From Nitzschia putrida (lineage: Eukaryota; Bacillariophyta; Bacillariophyceae; Bacillariales; Bacillariaceae), in contig BLYE01000156.1 in assembly GCA_016586335.1 (NCBI GenBank), forward strand, positions 1 through 64,000: DNA of 64,000 bases. The letters run 5' to 3'. Below, piece by piece: positions 21,600 through 32,400 of this stretch. Position 1 is the stretch's first letter; the number at the start of each line of letters is the position of its first letter. Position numbers and translations under genes: made by a program. Under the pieces are notes generated by a model. The model was not told the origin of the DNA. It was given only the letters and a program-made list of their open reading frames with translations, and searched no databases.

Positions 21600-22706
21600 A
21601 TGCTTTGGGTGGATAAATACCGACCAACTGAGCTTGCTGAGTTGAATTACCATGATGAGATCAGTGAGCGCTTGTCGTCGCTTGCCAAGAATCCAGCATC
21701 CTTGCCCCATCTCTTCTTCTACGGTCCTTCTGGGGCTGGAAAAAGGACTCGCATTTCTGCACTTCTTGGTGCCCTCTTTGGGCCATCCGCTCACAAATTG
21801 CGTCTTGACCAACGTACCTTCACGACACCTACCAACAAGACAGTGGAGCTACACATGATTACGTCGCCACATCATGTGGAACTCAGCCCTGGTGATGCAG
21901 GAAACAACGACCGCTTTGTCATCCAAGATGTCCTCAAGCAACTCGCCTCTACCAAGAACATCCGAAGTACGGTTGCCAACCAACAAGAGTCCAATGACGC
22001 CAAGAGTAGCACTGACATCAAAATTGTGGTGTTGCACCAAGTTGACCAACTATCTACGCAGGCCCAAGCAGCGCTTCGTCGGACCATGGAAAAATACGCT
22101 GTGACATGCAGACTCATTCTTTGTTGTGAATCTCCGAGTCAACTCATTGCCCCACTCCGATCTCGGTGCCTTGGAATCCGAGTAGGCGCCCCCACCGTCC
22201 CACAGATTGTTGGCATCTTGCAACAAGTGGCACATAAGGAGCAATTCCAATTGCCCGATTCGTTGGCAACTCAATTGGCAACAGAATCTGGCCGCAATGT
22301 ACGAAAGGCTTTGTTGCAACTGGAGGCTGCGAGAGCCCAAGCAGGACCCACTGCCACGGAACTCCCACCTGATCTCGCCCTGCCCTCTACGGATTGGGAA
22401 ATCTATATTGCACAACTTGCCACAGATATTACCAACGAACAATCTCCCCAACGGCTCTTGGCGGCCCGAGAAAAATTGTATGAACTGTTGGTACATTGTA
22501 TCCCTCCCACCACCATCCTCAAGCGACTCGTACAAGAGCTCTTGGTCAAGGTTCCTGACGAAGGACTAAAACTTTCCGTGTTGGAATGGGCAGCCTTTTA
22601 TGAACATCGTATTGCCATGGGGAGCAAAGAAATCTTTCATCTTGAGGCATTTCTCGCCAAGTACATGGCACTTTATCGCACCTACATCAACGAACTATTT
22701 GGGTAG
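21600..22706 (+). CDS. RFC3: Replication factor C subunit 3 (clamp loader small subunit)
   Basis: Single exon, 368 residues. The start MLWVDKYRPTELAELNYHDE is the conserved RFC box I. Walker A is GPSGAGKRT (about 41-49). The Walker B position reads VVLHQVDQL in place of DExx, which is usual for this subunit class. The SRC motif supplying the arginine finger is LRSRC at about residue 185. The GRNVRKALLQLE helix opens the lid domain, and the C-terminal collar ends HLEAFLAKYMALYRTYINEL. This matches human RFC3 / yeast Rfc5. RFC loads PCNA at primer-template junctions; the related 9-1-1 and Ctf18 loaders share this subunit. Another RFC small subunit is unlikely because of the LNYHDE start. Confidence 0.93.
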   Translation: MLWVDKYRPTELAELNYHDEISERLSSLAKNPASLPHLFFYGPSGAGKRTRISALLGALFGPSAHKLRLDQRTFTTPTNKTVELHMITSPHHVELSPGDAGNNDRFVIQDVLKQLASTKNIRSTVANQQESNDAKSSTDIKIVVLHQVDQLSTQAQAALRRTMEKYAVTCRLILCCESPSQLIAPLRSRCLGIRVGAPTVPQIVGILQQVAHKEQFQLPDSLATQLATESGRNVRKALLQLEAARAQAGPTATELPPDLALPSTDWEIYIAQLATDITNEQSPQRLLAAREKLYELLVHCIPPTTILKRLVQELLVKVPDEGLKLSVLEWAAFYEHRIAMGSKEIFHLEAFLAKYMALYRTYINELFG

Positions 22707-23973
22707 ATCACAAACATGAACTATTGACGCATCATTTTAGCTTCTCAAGAATGGGATGTAGAACGTGGATCAGTGTACATTTAGGATGCAGAAGATTGAC
22801 AAGTATGTGTACTTCAAAGTCTCCAAGATGAAACAGTGCCGATGATTCCATCTCTGCGATTCTCGGTTCAAAGGCTGTCGTGACTGTTGTGTGCGTGCGA
22901 CGGAAAGAAGTGTGACGAAGAAAACGACAAGCACAAGCACAACGAGCCAAAAAACAGCAAACCATGGTGGCTCTTCTCTTGACAACTATTCTATAGACTG
23001 CGTTACAGACATCGAATCTACCTAGGTTGTTGGTGTGGTGCGGCGATACAAACCTTGCAGCTCGGTTAGCAGTCTCATTGCAAGAACGATTCCGAAACAA
23101 TTCCAACGTTGAGTGAATACATGGGGGGACGTCAGGAGGTCTTCCACAAGCGTTCATGGCAGTGCGAGGACCACACTTACCCCTTGTATTTTACAAGGGC
23201 ACCATGGCTCTCAACAAAACGAAACTCTCCCTGCTGGAACCCCAAACCAGCTTCTCCGTCGTCGAAATCGCGATCCCCATGGCCCCCCACCGGGGAAGTG
23301 GCGAGGGAAGGAACCGCGACGTCTCATGGAACTTAACTTCTTTCCTCACTACAACGTCATGATGTACGGGATCATCCATGCAACGAGGCCGCGTCCCGAG
23401 ACTGCAAAGGTTATACCGCGCATACACCAACATAAAATATGAGCACAAGAAAGGTGAGAAATGAATGACAGGGTTCGGGTTGATTGCGGTGTTGATGTAA
23501 ACCATGAAACGTCCCAGTTGTACCAAGATGCGTAGAAATTGACGACGATATGGTTTATTTTGCCGTTGTTGGATGGACAGTTCAAATGAAGGGGAACAAC
23601 GGCGATGCTCGCAATGGGTGTACCGAGACAGGTAGAAATTGACGGCGCTGTGGCCTTTGTTTTGAAAATGACACACATGAATCGTGGCAACGTTCGAAAG
23701 GTCGAGATCAGCTCCCCAAGTTGCATGGAAGGGTCCAGGCAGGGGTGTGTCTCCACGGGAGGGTTCATGATGTTGGCAGCAAGTTTTGATTGATAGAAGT
23801 GTTGGGTGTTGGTTGTTGGTGGATGATTCGATTCGAATGTCACTCATGTCTCCGGTGACGTCATTGTACTGACACACCTTCGCGTCGTCTGGCCTTCGTG
23901 CAAACAATTGTCATCATGAACGGCAGCCAGATCCTCGCTTTCCCATTCTAACAGTGATTGACTTTGAACAACC
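22707..23973. other. 1.27-kb region without a confident gene; weak remnant candidate
   Basis: No ORF here has convincing coding features. The longest is a minus-strand frame from ATG 23847 to 23191 (218 residues, no recognised domain), overlapped by other open frames. A plus-strand ATG at 23204 in a good context (ACCATGG) opens only about 50 codons. Two imperfect 31-nt repeats (about 23533 and 23629, core GTAGAAATTGACG) translate on the minus strand as VNFYASW and VNFYLSRYTHC, reminiscent of thioredoxin active-site strands but without a full CxxC in the first. This may be a decayed gene, an intron-rich unrecognised gene or chance. Confidence 0.25.
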
Positions 23974-24552
23974 ATGTCTTCTTGGGAACGTGCTCGATTC
24001 GTACCTTGGTCCAGAATACCTGATGGTCCAGCGGATGATCTTTCTCTGGAAAAGGAAAAGCTTTTCCGAACCCTCAAACGAGAGGCCGATGAAGCAAGAA
24101 ATGCGATGGATCAGACATCAGATGGCAGTACCGAGAATGCCATCATCAAATCTCAACATGTCTTCCGTTGGACTGACTTCTTCAAGAGCGCTGCATTTGG
24201 AGGAACTATCGGCTGCATTACTGGAACTGTCTTCGGTTTCATGGATGGTATGCGAACGGTGCAACACAACACAGTGGTAATGAACGCTTCCAACGTGGCG
24301 AAGGGACGTTACGTCTTGCAAGGAACAACGCGATCCGCCGCTTTGTTTGGAGGATTTTTCGCTGGTTTTCAAATTCTCAGATATGGTGTTCGCGTTGCCG
24401 CAGATCCTGGAGAGTGGCCTGAAATTGCTGTTGCTGGAGTTGTGTCTATGGGTGCGTTGATGAGCCAACCAGCCTTCCGACCCTCCATGCCCTATGCTTC
24501 CATGCTCATTATCATGGATGGGGTCCATATCATTATGAAACAATTTGACTAA
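23974..24552 (+). CDS. Tim17/Tim22/Tim23-family membrane protein
   Basis: Single exon, 192 residues. After about 60 polar, charged residues come the four hydrophobic segments of the Tim17 fold: FFKSAAFGGTIGCITGTVFG, a segment at RSAALFGGFFAGFQILRYGV, VAVAGVVSMGALM-like EIAVAGVVSMGALMSQ, and MPYASMLIIMDGVHIIM. The glycine-rich GGTIGCITGTVFG and GGFFAGFQILRYG helices are typical. Family members are inner-membrane translocase channels (Tim17/22/23), the complex I assembly factor TIMMDC1 and plastid PRAT proteins. The long N-terminus and weak match to canonical Tim proteins make TIMMDC1-like or a PRAT more likely than a core translocase. Confidence 0.75.
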   Translation: MSSWERARFVPWSRIPDGPADDLSLEKEKLFRTLKREADEARNAMDQTSDGSTENAIIKSQHVFRWTDFFKSAAFGGTIGCITGTVFGFMDGMRTVQHNTVVMNASNVAKGRYVLQGTTRSAALFGGFFAGFQILRYGVRVAADPGEWPEIAVAGVVSMGALMSQPAFRPSMPYASMLIIMDGVHIIMKQFD

Positions 24553-24632
24553 ATTCAATACGATTGTATGCTTTGATAATAAGTGGAATAATTCTTTAGC
24601 TCTATTGTTTTTGTGGGACAGAAACTCAAGTC

Positions 24633-27600
24633 TCAAATGTTGATTACAAAGTAGTCGGGTTCGGAGTCACTCTCTCCGTCAAAACCAATAGCCACGTCTG
24701 CATCTCCATCATTCGATGGGGTTGCAACATGGGCTGATTGGGAAACTTCCACATCGCCGGTATCATCTAATGTCGATGTTGCCGCTGATACAAATGTCTC
24801 GGAAATGAATGGCATGGCATTGGGGTTCGGAGGCTCTGTATTAAGAACACTGATTTCATCCTGTTTGACAATAACGTCTGATGAATTGGCCATTTCAGAG
24901 GCCCCGACACATGCCTTTGACACAAAGCCGGTCTCATTGGTGTCCTCTGACTTGCATTTGGGAAGACCCTCTATATGCGTTTCATCAATCACATTCTCAA
25001 CGGCAGTCACAGCCTTGTTGTGAAGCATCGGTTCTGTATCGAACGACTGGGCGTGGTTCGTTGACCTGTCCTCTGTTTTGCAAATGTGCACACCCTCATC
25101 CTCCAAAGATGAACCTCCCATTGCTTGATCAGAAACAGACATATCCTTCTCACCGACTTGAACCCCATAATTCAATGATGAAATGGCTTGAGAAAGCCCT
25201 CCAACGCCCCTATCGGCAACATTCACGGGTTCGTCCTTCACCACAGGGACAAGACCAATAAACTCATCACAATCTTTGCTCGAAGACGACGAGCTTGACG
25301 ATGATGAACTTGACGACGAACTGGATGAGTCTGATGTTGATGCATCGGAGCTAAGCAAGTCAATGACATCATGGATTGAAACGGGGTCGGCCTTGATCCC
25401 ATGGACATTTTTCTCCATTGACGGATTGTGAGTGACCACTTCAACTTTGGGGCGAATTTTTCTGTCGGCGATTGAAGCAGGGTTGGTAGTCCCAATTGAC
25501 GAATTATTCTCCGCTGTCAATCCAACTTCTTGAAGGACTTGTTGCAAGATAGAATTGCCAGTAGAGACAGCATCAGCATTGCTTTTGGGAGCATCATGAA
25601 CTCGTTGCATTGTCGGGGCCACGCCTTTTTCATCACAGGCAGATGGGGAATCATCGTGATCGACGTCAGAGATGCGTGCCTTTTTGCTTCGGACAGACCT
25701 ATCAGGACGCTCGAATGGTCGCTTGCTTGAACTGGTGAGATATCGGTGAACATTCTCGGCATACGGGTAATGGAAAATACAGTTTCTACGAGAGGCATCA
25801 AGGACAAGGCTGCGTATAGTGTCTGCCTTCGGTGCGGTCAAAGTCTTCATCCGTTGGACATTCCCAACACATATCAATTGGTACTTCGCTGAATACAATT
25901 ACAGAGTTAGCTTCGACGTCAAGTACCATATTTCCAAATGCTGTTTGTGCTTACCTCTGGTAATGGCAACGTTGAGGCGACGGTCATCCGAAAGGAATCC
26001 GATGGTTCCCTTGTTTGCCTTGGACTGACTCCTCACGAACGAGACAATGACAATATCAGCTTCACAGCCCTGGCTTGAATCTACCGTGGCGACGACAACG
26101 CTGGAACGACGCTGTCCAAGGAGCTTCTTGATCAAAGACACTTGCGCTTGGTAGAAAGTGATAATCCTGATACGGTCAGGGGAGCCCCATTTGCCCGGAG
26201 TGTTTCGCGATGCTCCTTGCAACGCTCTCACTAAATTGCAAACAACTTGTGCTTCGGCTTCATTTTCATAGGACCCTGAGTGTGCTTGTCGTTCTAACCC
26301 ATCGACTTGGAGGAATGAGTATGGTATGCCATGCAAAATCTGTACAGCTTGCCCCCCGTAGTCTTTGTCAACAACATTTTCGCCGTCATGAAGTTTACCA
26401 TCGTAGAATCGGTCAGATGGAAAACAACTGACATCCGGTTTCATCCGATATTGAGTGTCCAGCATTATATGTTTGTAATTGCACTCAAACATCAGTCGTT
26501 CGTGCAGACTGCGGCTCATGCCATATTTTTCTGCCAAATCACTAGTCACCGTTGCTGGGAGTTGCTTTGGATCGCCCACCGCCAAAAGCCGCTCAGGTCG
26601 ATACTGGAAAGGGATGTACAGCTCAGGCTCTGTGGATGCCGCCGCTTCATCGACAATGAGATCATTAATTTCCACAACTGATTTCTTGATTATGGTCGCC
26701 CCGGAGCTAGCCAATGTGCAAAAGATCACATGAGCCGAATGTAATAGTTGCCTCCAGATGGTCTCATTGTTCCAGTCACGGATGTGTTGCAAAATGTCGT
26801 TTACCGTTTCAAGCATTCGACTCACCACAGTGTCGTCAGTGCGGTTAGTAATGTCTTGCTCAAGTTTGTCACAAAGGTGTTCTACATTTTGTTCGAACAT
26901 AGCATCCAGTGTCAAACTACGCTGCATCCGTAGTTTCAATTTGGTTGCCAAATCACACGCCCACCTTCGTTGGACCGTATCAGCCTTTGCTCTCGCCCGT
27001 GTGTGTGAAAGGTATTCCTTAAGTTTCCCGTAGTCGTCAAGGACTGTTTGCATCCATGTGTACAAGAAAATCGAGCGCAAATGGGACGACTCGCCCCGAT
27101 GGGAGTTATGGCGACCCACATCATCGTCCATAATTTTGTCAACGTCACCAACCAACACTACATTGCAAGGTGAAACGTCGTTGGATTTCATCGACTGAAG
27201 AAAGCGAGTGCACAGTACAGAAACTGCTTTGTTGGTAGGTGCACAGACCATTAATGACCGGGACAACTCATCTCTGATGGATTGCATGATGTACCTACAA
27301 GTAATTGACAAGAGGAGAGTAGTCTTGCCAGTACCCGGTGGCCCTTGCACCAACGTAATAGAGCTTGCGTCCGCTTTCAAAAAGCTCCTAGCAGCCTTCT
27401 CTTGACTTGGGTTCAGTTTCCCAATGTTGAATGTTTGTTGAACTTCTTGCAGGGGAACCAAATCACCATCGTCATCGTCGCCTAAGAGAGCTGGGTTGTT
27501 GCTGGTTTCGTGGACGGTCTCTGCCATGTCGCCATTTTCATTTTCCGAGAACTTGGTATGAGTAGCACCTTTGTTACCCAACAGGGGAGACAAAAATGGA

Positions 27601-28499
27601 ACAGTTCTGGTATCTTTCGAAGTACAAGCCTCGAACTTTCGTTGTTCTGTCAGCAAGCAAGTAACGGGCAGGACATGCCAAATGGCACCTGTATCAGGTT
27701 TATTCGGTGTGAAGATCATGACCCCAAAGCGTTGGTCTTTAATCATTTGGTCCCTAGATGTTGGGATGATAGTCCCCAGTACGAATTGGTGCAGATTGTC
27801 CGAAGCAGACTTCTTGGCACACGCGACAACAGTGCCTTGGCGCAAGGCATCAATCTGTGGCTGGGTGAATCGACGCTCGTTCGCAAAATAGAGAATGGTG
27901 TGACCGGTTTTGTCTCGAGCTTCAACATTTGCCAGGGTCACTTGGAAGCTGTCATTTGGCAACCGACGCCGCCTCTGTTGTTGTTGCTTGTGTTGTTTCT
28001 GTTGACGCTGTGGGTCTCCCTTACCTTTAGAATCAGCACCATTCAACTGCCACTGGATCTTACCAATCCCAACACAGACTGCGTGTCTAGCCTCTTCCAT
28101 AACCAAAGCTGCACGATAGTAAAAATGCTGGTTGGCATCGGGATACGTCGACGGCAAAGGTCCATGGGGTACAGGGAGTCCCAAACGCTGGCAAATATTC
28201 CTCCACGTTTCTTGCTGGTTGGCGTGACGAGAAAGGAATTCCTGTGGGGTAGATCGCAACAAACTAGCAAAAAAACGCTCAAATGGAGCCACCGATTTTG
28301 GAATCACTTTGGAGGAGTGCTCTTTTTCATCAGGACGTAGAATTCGCGTGGCTTTGGGTTTGCGAGCTTCCTTTCGAGCCATGGCAGCTCCACCAATGAA
28401 TTTCGTTGTTCCATCTGCCCTAGATTCGTAGTATTTCTTAGATTTGACTGCTTTGCTGGAACTGCTCTTAACAACCGGGAGCTTGGCGCCGGAGGACAT
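24633..28499 (-). CDS. SEN1/UPF1-like superfamily 1B helicase with long disordered C-terminus
   Basis: Exons 28499-25955 and 25888-24633 (66-nt intron, phase 1) encode 1266 residues. The intron splits helicase motif VI, RRLNVAITRAKYQLICVG, which supports the splice. Other motifs: LNPSQEKAARSFL (Q motif), VQGPPGTGKTTLLL (Walker A, about 385), VDEAAASTEPE (motif II with DEAA, about 616), AVGDPKQLPATV (motif III), LDTQYRMKP (IV) and VDSSQGCEADIVIVSFVRS (V). This is the UPF1/SEN1/DNA2 branch, which unwinds RNA or RNA-DNA hybrids. The N-terminal 300 residues are basic and Gln/Arg-rich. The C-terminal 370 are disordered, acidic and carry a poly-Ser run and a possible SUMO-site VKDE. SEN1/senataxin is the best guess; termination and R-loop removal would be the role. 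Confidence 0.9.
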
Positions 28500-28822
28500 T
28501 GCACCTGTAGCTGAGAGTTGGTTGCTCTTTTGTCTTTGGCAACCACCGCCACCTGTTTAGTGGATGGAAATTACCTTTTCGGGTGCATGCGTGGAATTAG
28601 GTTTCTGTCGTTGGTGCTCGAACTTGGCGCATGCATTACGCATGGAAGGCCAGACAAGAGTAGTCGTACAACTCTTTCCAATCGGTGTAGTCGCACTCCA
28701 ATGCGCGTCCTCGTTGTTCGTCGTTCGCGACATTTGCAAAGCACGAACCAGCCCGATCTTGCCTGCCTTTTCAAATCTCCCCACTCGCTCACTCACTCTG
28801 AATACCAGTACACGCCATTTCC
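28500..28822. promoter_or_regulatory. Divergent intergenic region helicase / SAM protein
   Basis: 323 bp between divergent starts, holding both promoters. Short ORFs on both strands lack coding character. Confidence 0.35.
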
Positions 28823-29527
28823 ATGAAACCGTCTACTTCTAAATCCCCCTACAGGCCCATGTCCGAAAATAAAGGAGTCTCAGACTTTCATGAATGGGAC
28901 GAAGAGAAGTTGGGTGTTTACTTCCAGCAGCGTGGGCTGGGGCAATATGGGCCTGTGCTTCGGCAACACAAAATCACTGGTGTCCTGGCTCCCTTGCTCT
29001 CTGACGACGATCTCAAGGAAATGGGGGTCCACATTGTTGGAGATCGTCTCATGTTCAAGCATCACTTGAAGGCCTTGGCTCGTACCCATAGGTACAACAA
29101 GCGCATGGAAGGCCTTTGGGAAGGAGAGGAACGCTTGTTCTTTTCCGCATGTGACAGAGCCTGCTTCACTTTGGGAGGGTTGTGTCCCGTTGACCCTAGT
29201 ACCTACAAATTGACGACAAATCATTTGAAAGTGAAAAAGGTCCAGCCATGGCGCTGTGGGCCTTTCCCCTTGATTTGTTGCGGCGCAACCTACATGCACA
29301 ACAACATTGATTTGAGCAAGGTGGATGACGTTGATGTTATGGGAGTTCCAGCCCCGTGCATCTTGCGCACGTGCTGCTGCGCTAGAGGAAAGGATTTGGT
29401 GGAGATTGAGAGTCGTTTCGAGAAGGGTGGCAAAGTACTCCTTAGTTTGGATGAAGGGAAAGGAGAAGTCGTTGCCAATATGATTCTAAACCAAGTGGAA
29501 GAATCTCAAAGGATGGAGAGAAGCTGA
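28823..29527 (+). CDS. SAM-domain protein with a PH-like/bPH C-terminal domain
   Basis: Single exon, 234 residues. Residues about 22-92 form a sterile alpha motif: FHEWDEEKLGVYFQQRGLGQ, then HKITGVLAPLLSDDDLKEMG and GDRLMFKHHLKAL. SAM domains mediate protein-protein or RNA contacts by end-to-end polymerisation. Residues about 120-225 look like a PH-like beta domain: STYKLTTNHLKVKKVQPW, NNIDLSKVDDVDVMGVPAPC and VEIESRFEKGGKVLLSL, as in membrane or cortical adaptor proteins; it contains an unusual ILRTCCCARGKD patch whose three adjacent Cys could be palmitoylated. The role is unproven; a scaffold at a membrane is my inference. An in-frame ATG 12 codons downstream is an alternative start. Confidence 0.75.
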   Translation: MKPSTSKSPYRPMSENKGVSDFHEWDEEKLGVYFQQRGLGQYGPVLRQHKITGVLAPLLSDDDLKEMGVHIVGDRLMFKHHLKALARTHRYNKRMEGLWEGEERLFFSACDRACFTLGGLCPVDPSTYKLTTNHLKVKKVQPWRCGPFPLICCGATYMHNNIDLSKVDDVDVMGVPAPCILRTCCCARGKDLVEIESRFEKGGKVLLSLDEGKGEVVANMILNQVEESQRMERS

Positions 29528-29877
29528 ATACCTCTTGTAGAAGATCTGCAACACTTCGACATAACCATTAGAATGCCATTGTAGTACAACGTATCATCAT
29601 TAACATGATGTAGTACAAAGACAAGCAGTTCTTTGCATTCGGATAAGTCTTGTTGTCGTCGATTGGTCACATGAGTCGATTTCCATGTTCGAGCCAAAAA
29701 TTTGGTGTCCGACGACGCGACGATTTGAATTCCTTCCACATGAACGGTGGTCTCCACGATGGTGATTGCCCTTCTACCAGTGACTTATTGACCATTCCCT
29801 CAAACCAACATTGAATACCATTAAAAACATTCTAGAAACAAGACTTTGTAGGTGTCTTGTGGTAGTGTGCTGTCGTC
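29528..29877. other. Intergenic, no feature seen
   Basis: 350 bp between the SAM gene and EXO1, both on the plus strand. It should contain the EXO1 promoter; nothing else is visible. Confidence 0.35.
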
Positions 29878-32281
29878 ATGGGGATTCAAGGACTGCACAA
29901 GGGGCTCAGTTTCGCCACGAGGAAAACTAGCCTCCAAGAGTTTAGGGGAAAGACTATCGCGATTGATGCTTCTTCCTGGCTGCATCGCAGTGTATATAGT
30001 GTCGCCGAGAAGTATGTGGAGAGTATGGAGCAAGGCCGAGTGGACCCACAATGTGTTCAAGCTTCTGCCAGGTACATTTCTTCCCGTTGCAGAGAGCTTC
30101 TGGGACCCTTTCAGGTGGGAAAGCTATTTCTCGTCATGGATGGCAAGCGATGTCCACTCAAGACCGTCACCAACGACGAACGTGAACGAAAACGGATAGA
30201 GAACTTGAACGAAGCTCGTCAGTTCAAACGTCGTGGTCAACGTGCAAAAGCAGAAGAAAAGTACAAGTGCTGTATCAAGATTAGGGATTCGCTCACCCTT
30301 GCAGTCATGAAAAGTGTCCAGCAGTCGTTTGCAACTGATGCGAGAGTGCAATTGGTCTGGTCTCCTTATGAGGCTGATGCTCAGCTGGCCAAGCTTTGTT
30401 TGGACAGAATGGCAGATGCCGTAATCACAGAGGTACGTGTCAAAATTATTCTTCCATTCTTGGATGACGGCAGAAGAATCACAACTAAACATGCTCTCCT
30501 ACTGCTGCTAGGATTCGGATGTTTTGGTATATTCCGCTACATCGCATTGTTCCTTTCCTGTAATATACAAGCTTGATAGACACACGGGGAGTTGTGATGT
30601 CACTTCGATGGACTGGCTTCTGTCGTTCCAGGACGAAGAGAATCAGCCACCAAACAGCACTTCGAAGCAACGGAATGTAATTGAGACTCTATTGACCAAT
30701 CTAGCATCACGACAGGCTCGAAGGGAAGGATTTGGAGTCCGACTCTTTGTGCAAGCTTGTGTGCTAGCAGGATGTGATTACGCACCGAACGAACTTGTGG
30801 GGGTTGGCCTTGTCGGAGCCTTCAAGTTTATTCGAGACAATGCATTCAGAGGTGACACAGAACGATTCCGCAAAGTCCTGGATTCTGTTTCCAAGAAACA
30901 TACACTCAACATTGACCGAGTTTCTTATGAATTGAATCTAGCCAAGAGTGAGGCAATTTTCTACCATCACCTGGTTCGCCATCAGGACGGCAGTATTGCG
31001 CCACTTTCCGCCATTGATAACTCTGAGCCCACAGCAAAGTGCTTTCCATCGCTGCAACGCTTTGATGGAGACTTATCCTTCCTTGGGACAATGAGGGTAT
31101 CGGCAGCTTCTACCCACCAAGTCCCTACTGCCTCCAATGTACGTGAGCAGTCACTTTTACAGGCCGTAGTGGCGAAGACACAGCATCACGCAGCTCCTTC
31201 TAGCCGACCAGCAACAGCAAAGAAGCCGATGGCTGCTGCTCGCAATCCGTATTTGTCGAAACGCACCAACCTAGTTGGATCTTGCAAAACAAACACGAGT
31301 GTGAATCCGTTCACCAAGTTTGCAAGGGATAGCAAGACCGAGAAACCCGCCTCCAATACTGGCTGGTTCACTCGGGAATCACAACCGAGACGTCGCGATT
31401 GCCCGGTTGCATCAACGATTGTGCCTAGTATACCTGAAAAAGAAGAAAAAGCAAGGTCGGTGACTTTGCCCCCCGGTGGAGATCTTGGCGGGCAAACGCC
31501 TGCATTTGAATATGAAGAAACAACCGAGTCAAAAGAATTCCAGGAGTCCAAAGCGAGCCACTGTATGGAGCCTCGGGATTATCCACAGAAAACAGAAATG
31601 CCATCGTTTTTCGAGCTTTCCGACTCAAATTCACGGGTACTGGATTTCGAAGATTCTGGTTTGGACAATTCCAAACCAGCCAGGGTTTCCTTGGAGCCAT
31701 CAGAGCTGCAGATCAAGGAGGACTCGAACTCTTCATTTGATGACATTGAGGAGTATTCTCCTGTTTTCTCTGCGAAAGAAGACAAGACAAGCTCCACTGG
31801 TGATATCAAGTTTGACGCTGTTCGACGCACTATTCTAGGCAACACTAGCAGCAAGTACTTTCGGCCTGGAAAGGCCAACCAGGCAACAACAGTTGGCCCC
31901 AAGTGCGTTTCCACATCAACCCGTACCAGTGCCAAGCAAGATTTGCAGCTACTTGCAAACAGCTCGACAAGCGCCAAGGGAGCAGTGAAGAAATCCTCCA
32001 GCTCATTTTTGTCCAAACCTAGGCATGGTGGACCAACGGGACGCTCCAAGCCGCCACTTGGTCCTCTTCTTCGAGGATTTCAGCGTCAGGCAGCCAGCGC
32101 CGTTGACAATGCCGTGGTCCGAGGATCTTCGTCGGGAACCCTCCGCCCCCCTTCCAAGAACAAAACACTTGAGAGTTACTTTCCTCCAGCGAAAAAGGCT
32201 CGGTGTTTTGGACCAAATAAACTACCGCTAGGAGTGGTTACAAGTGAAACTGATGAACAGTTTCTCTGGAAAACCCCTTGA
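29878..32281 (+). CDS. EXO1: Exonuclease 1 (EXO1), Rad2/XPG family
   Basis: Exons 29878-30432 and 30512-32281 (79-nt intron, phase 0) encode 774 residues. It is a 5'-3' exonuclease and flap nuclease acting in mismatch repair, resection and meiosis. N domain: MGIQGLHKGL with the threading Gly2, then KTIAIDASSWLHR with metal ligand Asp30 and LFLVMDGKRCPLK. I domain: WSPYEADAQLAKL and EDSDVLVYSA (spanning the intron), then SMDWLLSF... VQACVLAGCDYAPNELVGVG, the H2TH motif. The YRKIRDSL-like region (CCIKIRDSLT) replaces the usual MRSRGIDC-type arch. The last 400 residues are disordered, Ser-rich and end KNKTLESYFPPAKKAR, a PIP-box-like motif followed by a basic patch. The N-terminal match is decisive. 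Confidence 0.95.
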
Positions 32282-32400
32282 AATAGAGTGCTAATCTAGA
32301 AGCATCACTATAAGAAACTAATTCCTCGACAAGGAAGTAATTGTGCTTTTCCCAATTGGATTTTTTATTATTCAAACTTGTTCAACTCCTCCCCCGGTGT

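Noticed and set aside
25262..25340. Ser-codon run as a separate microsatellite
   Set aside because: It lies in frame inside the helicase C-terminus and encodes poly-Ser.
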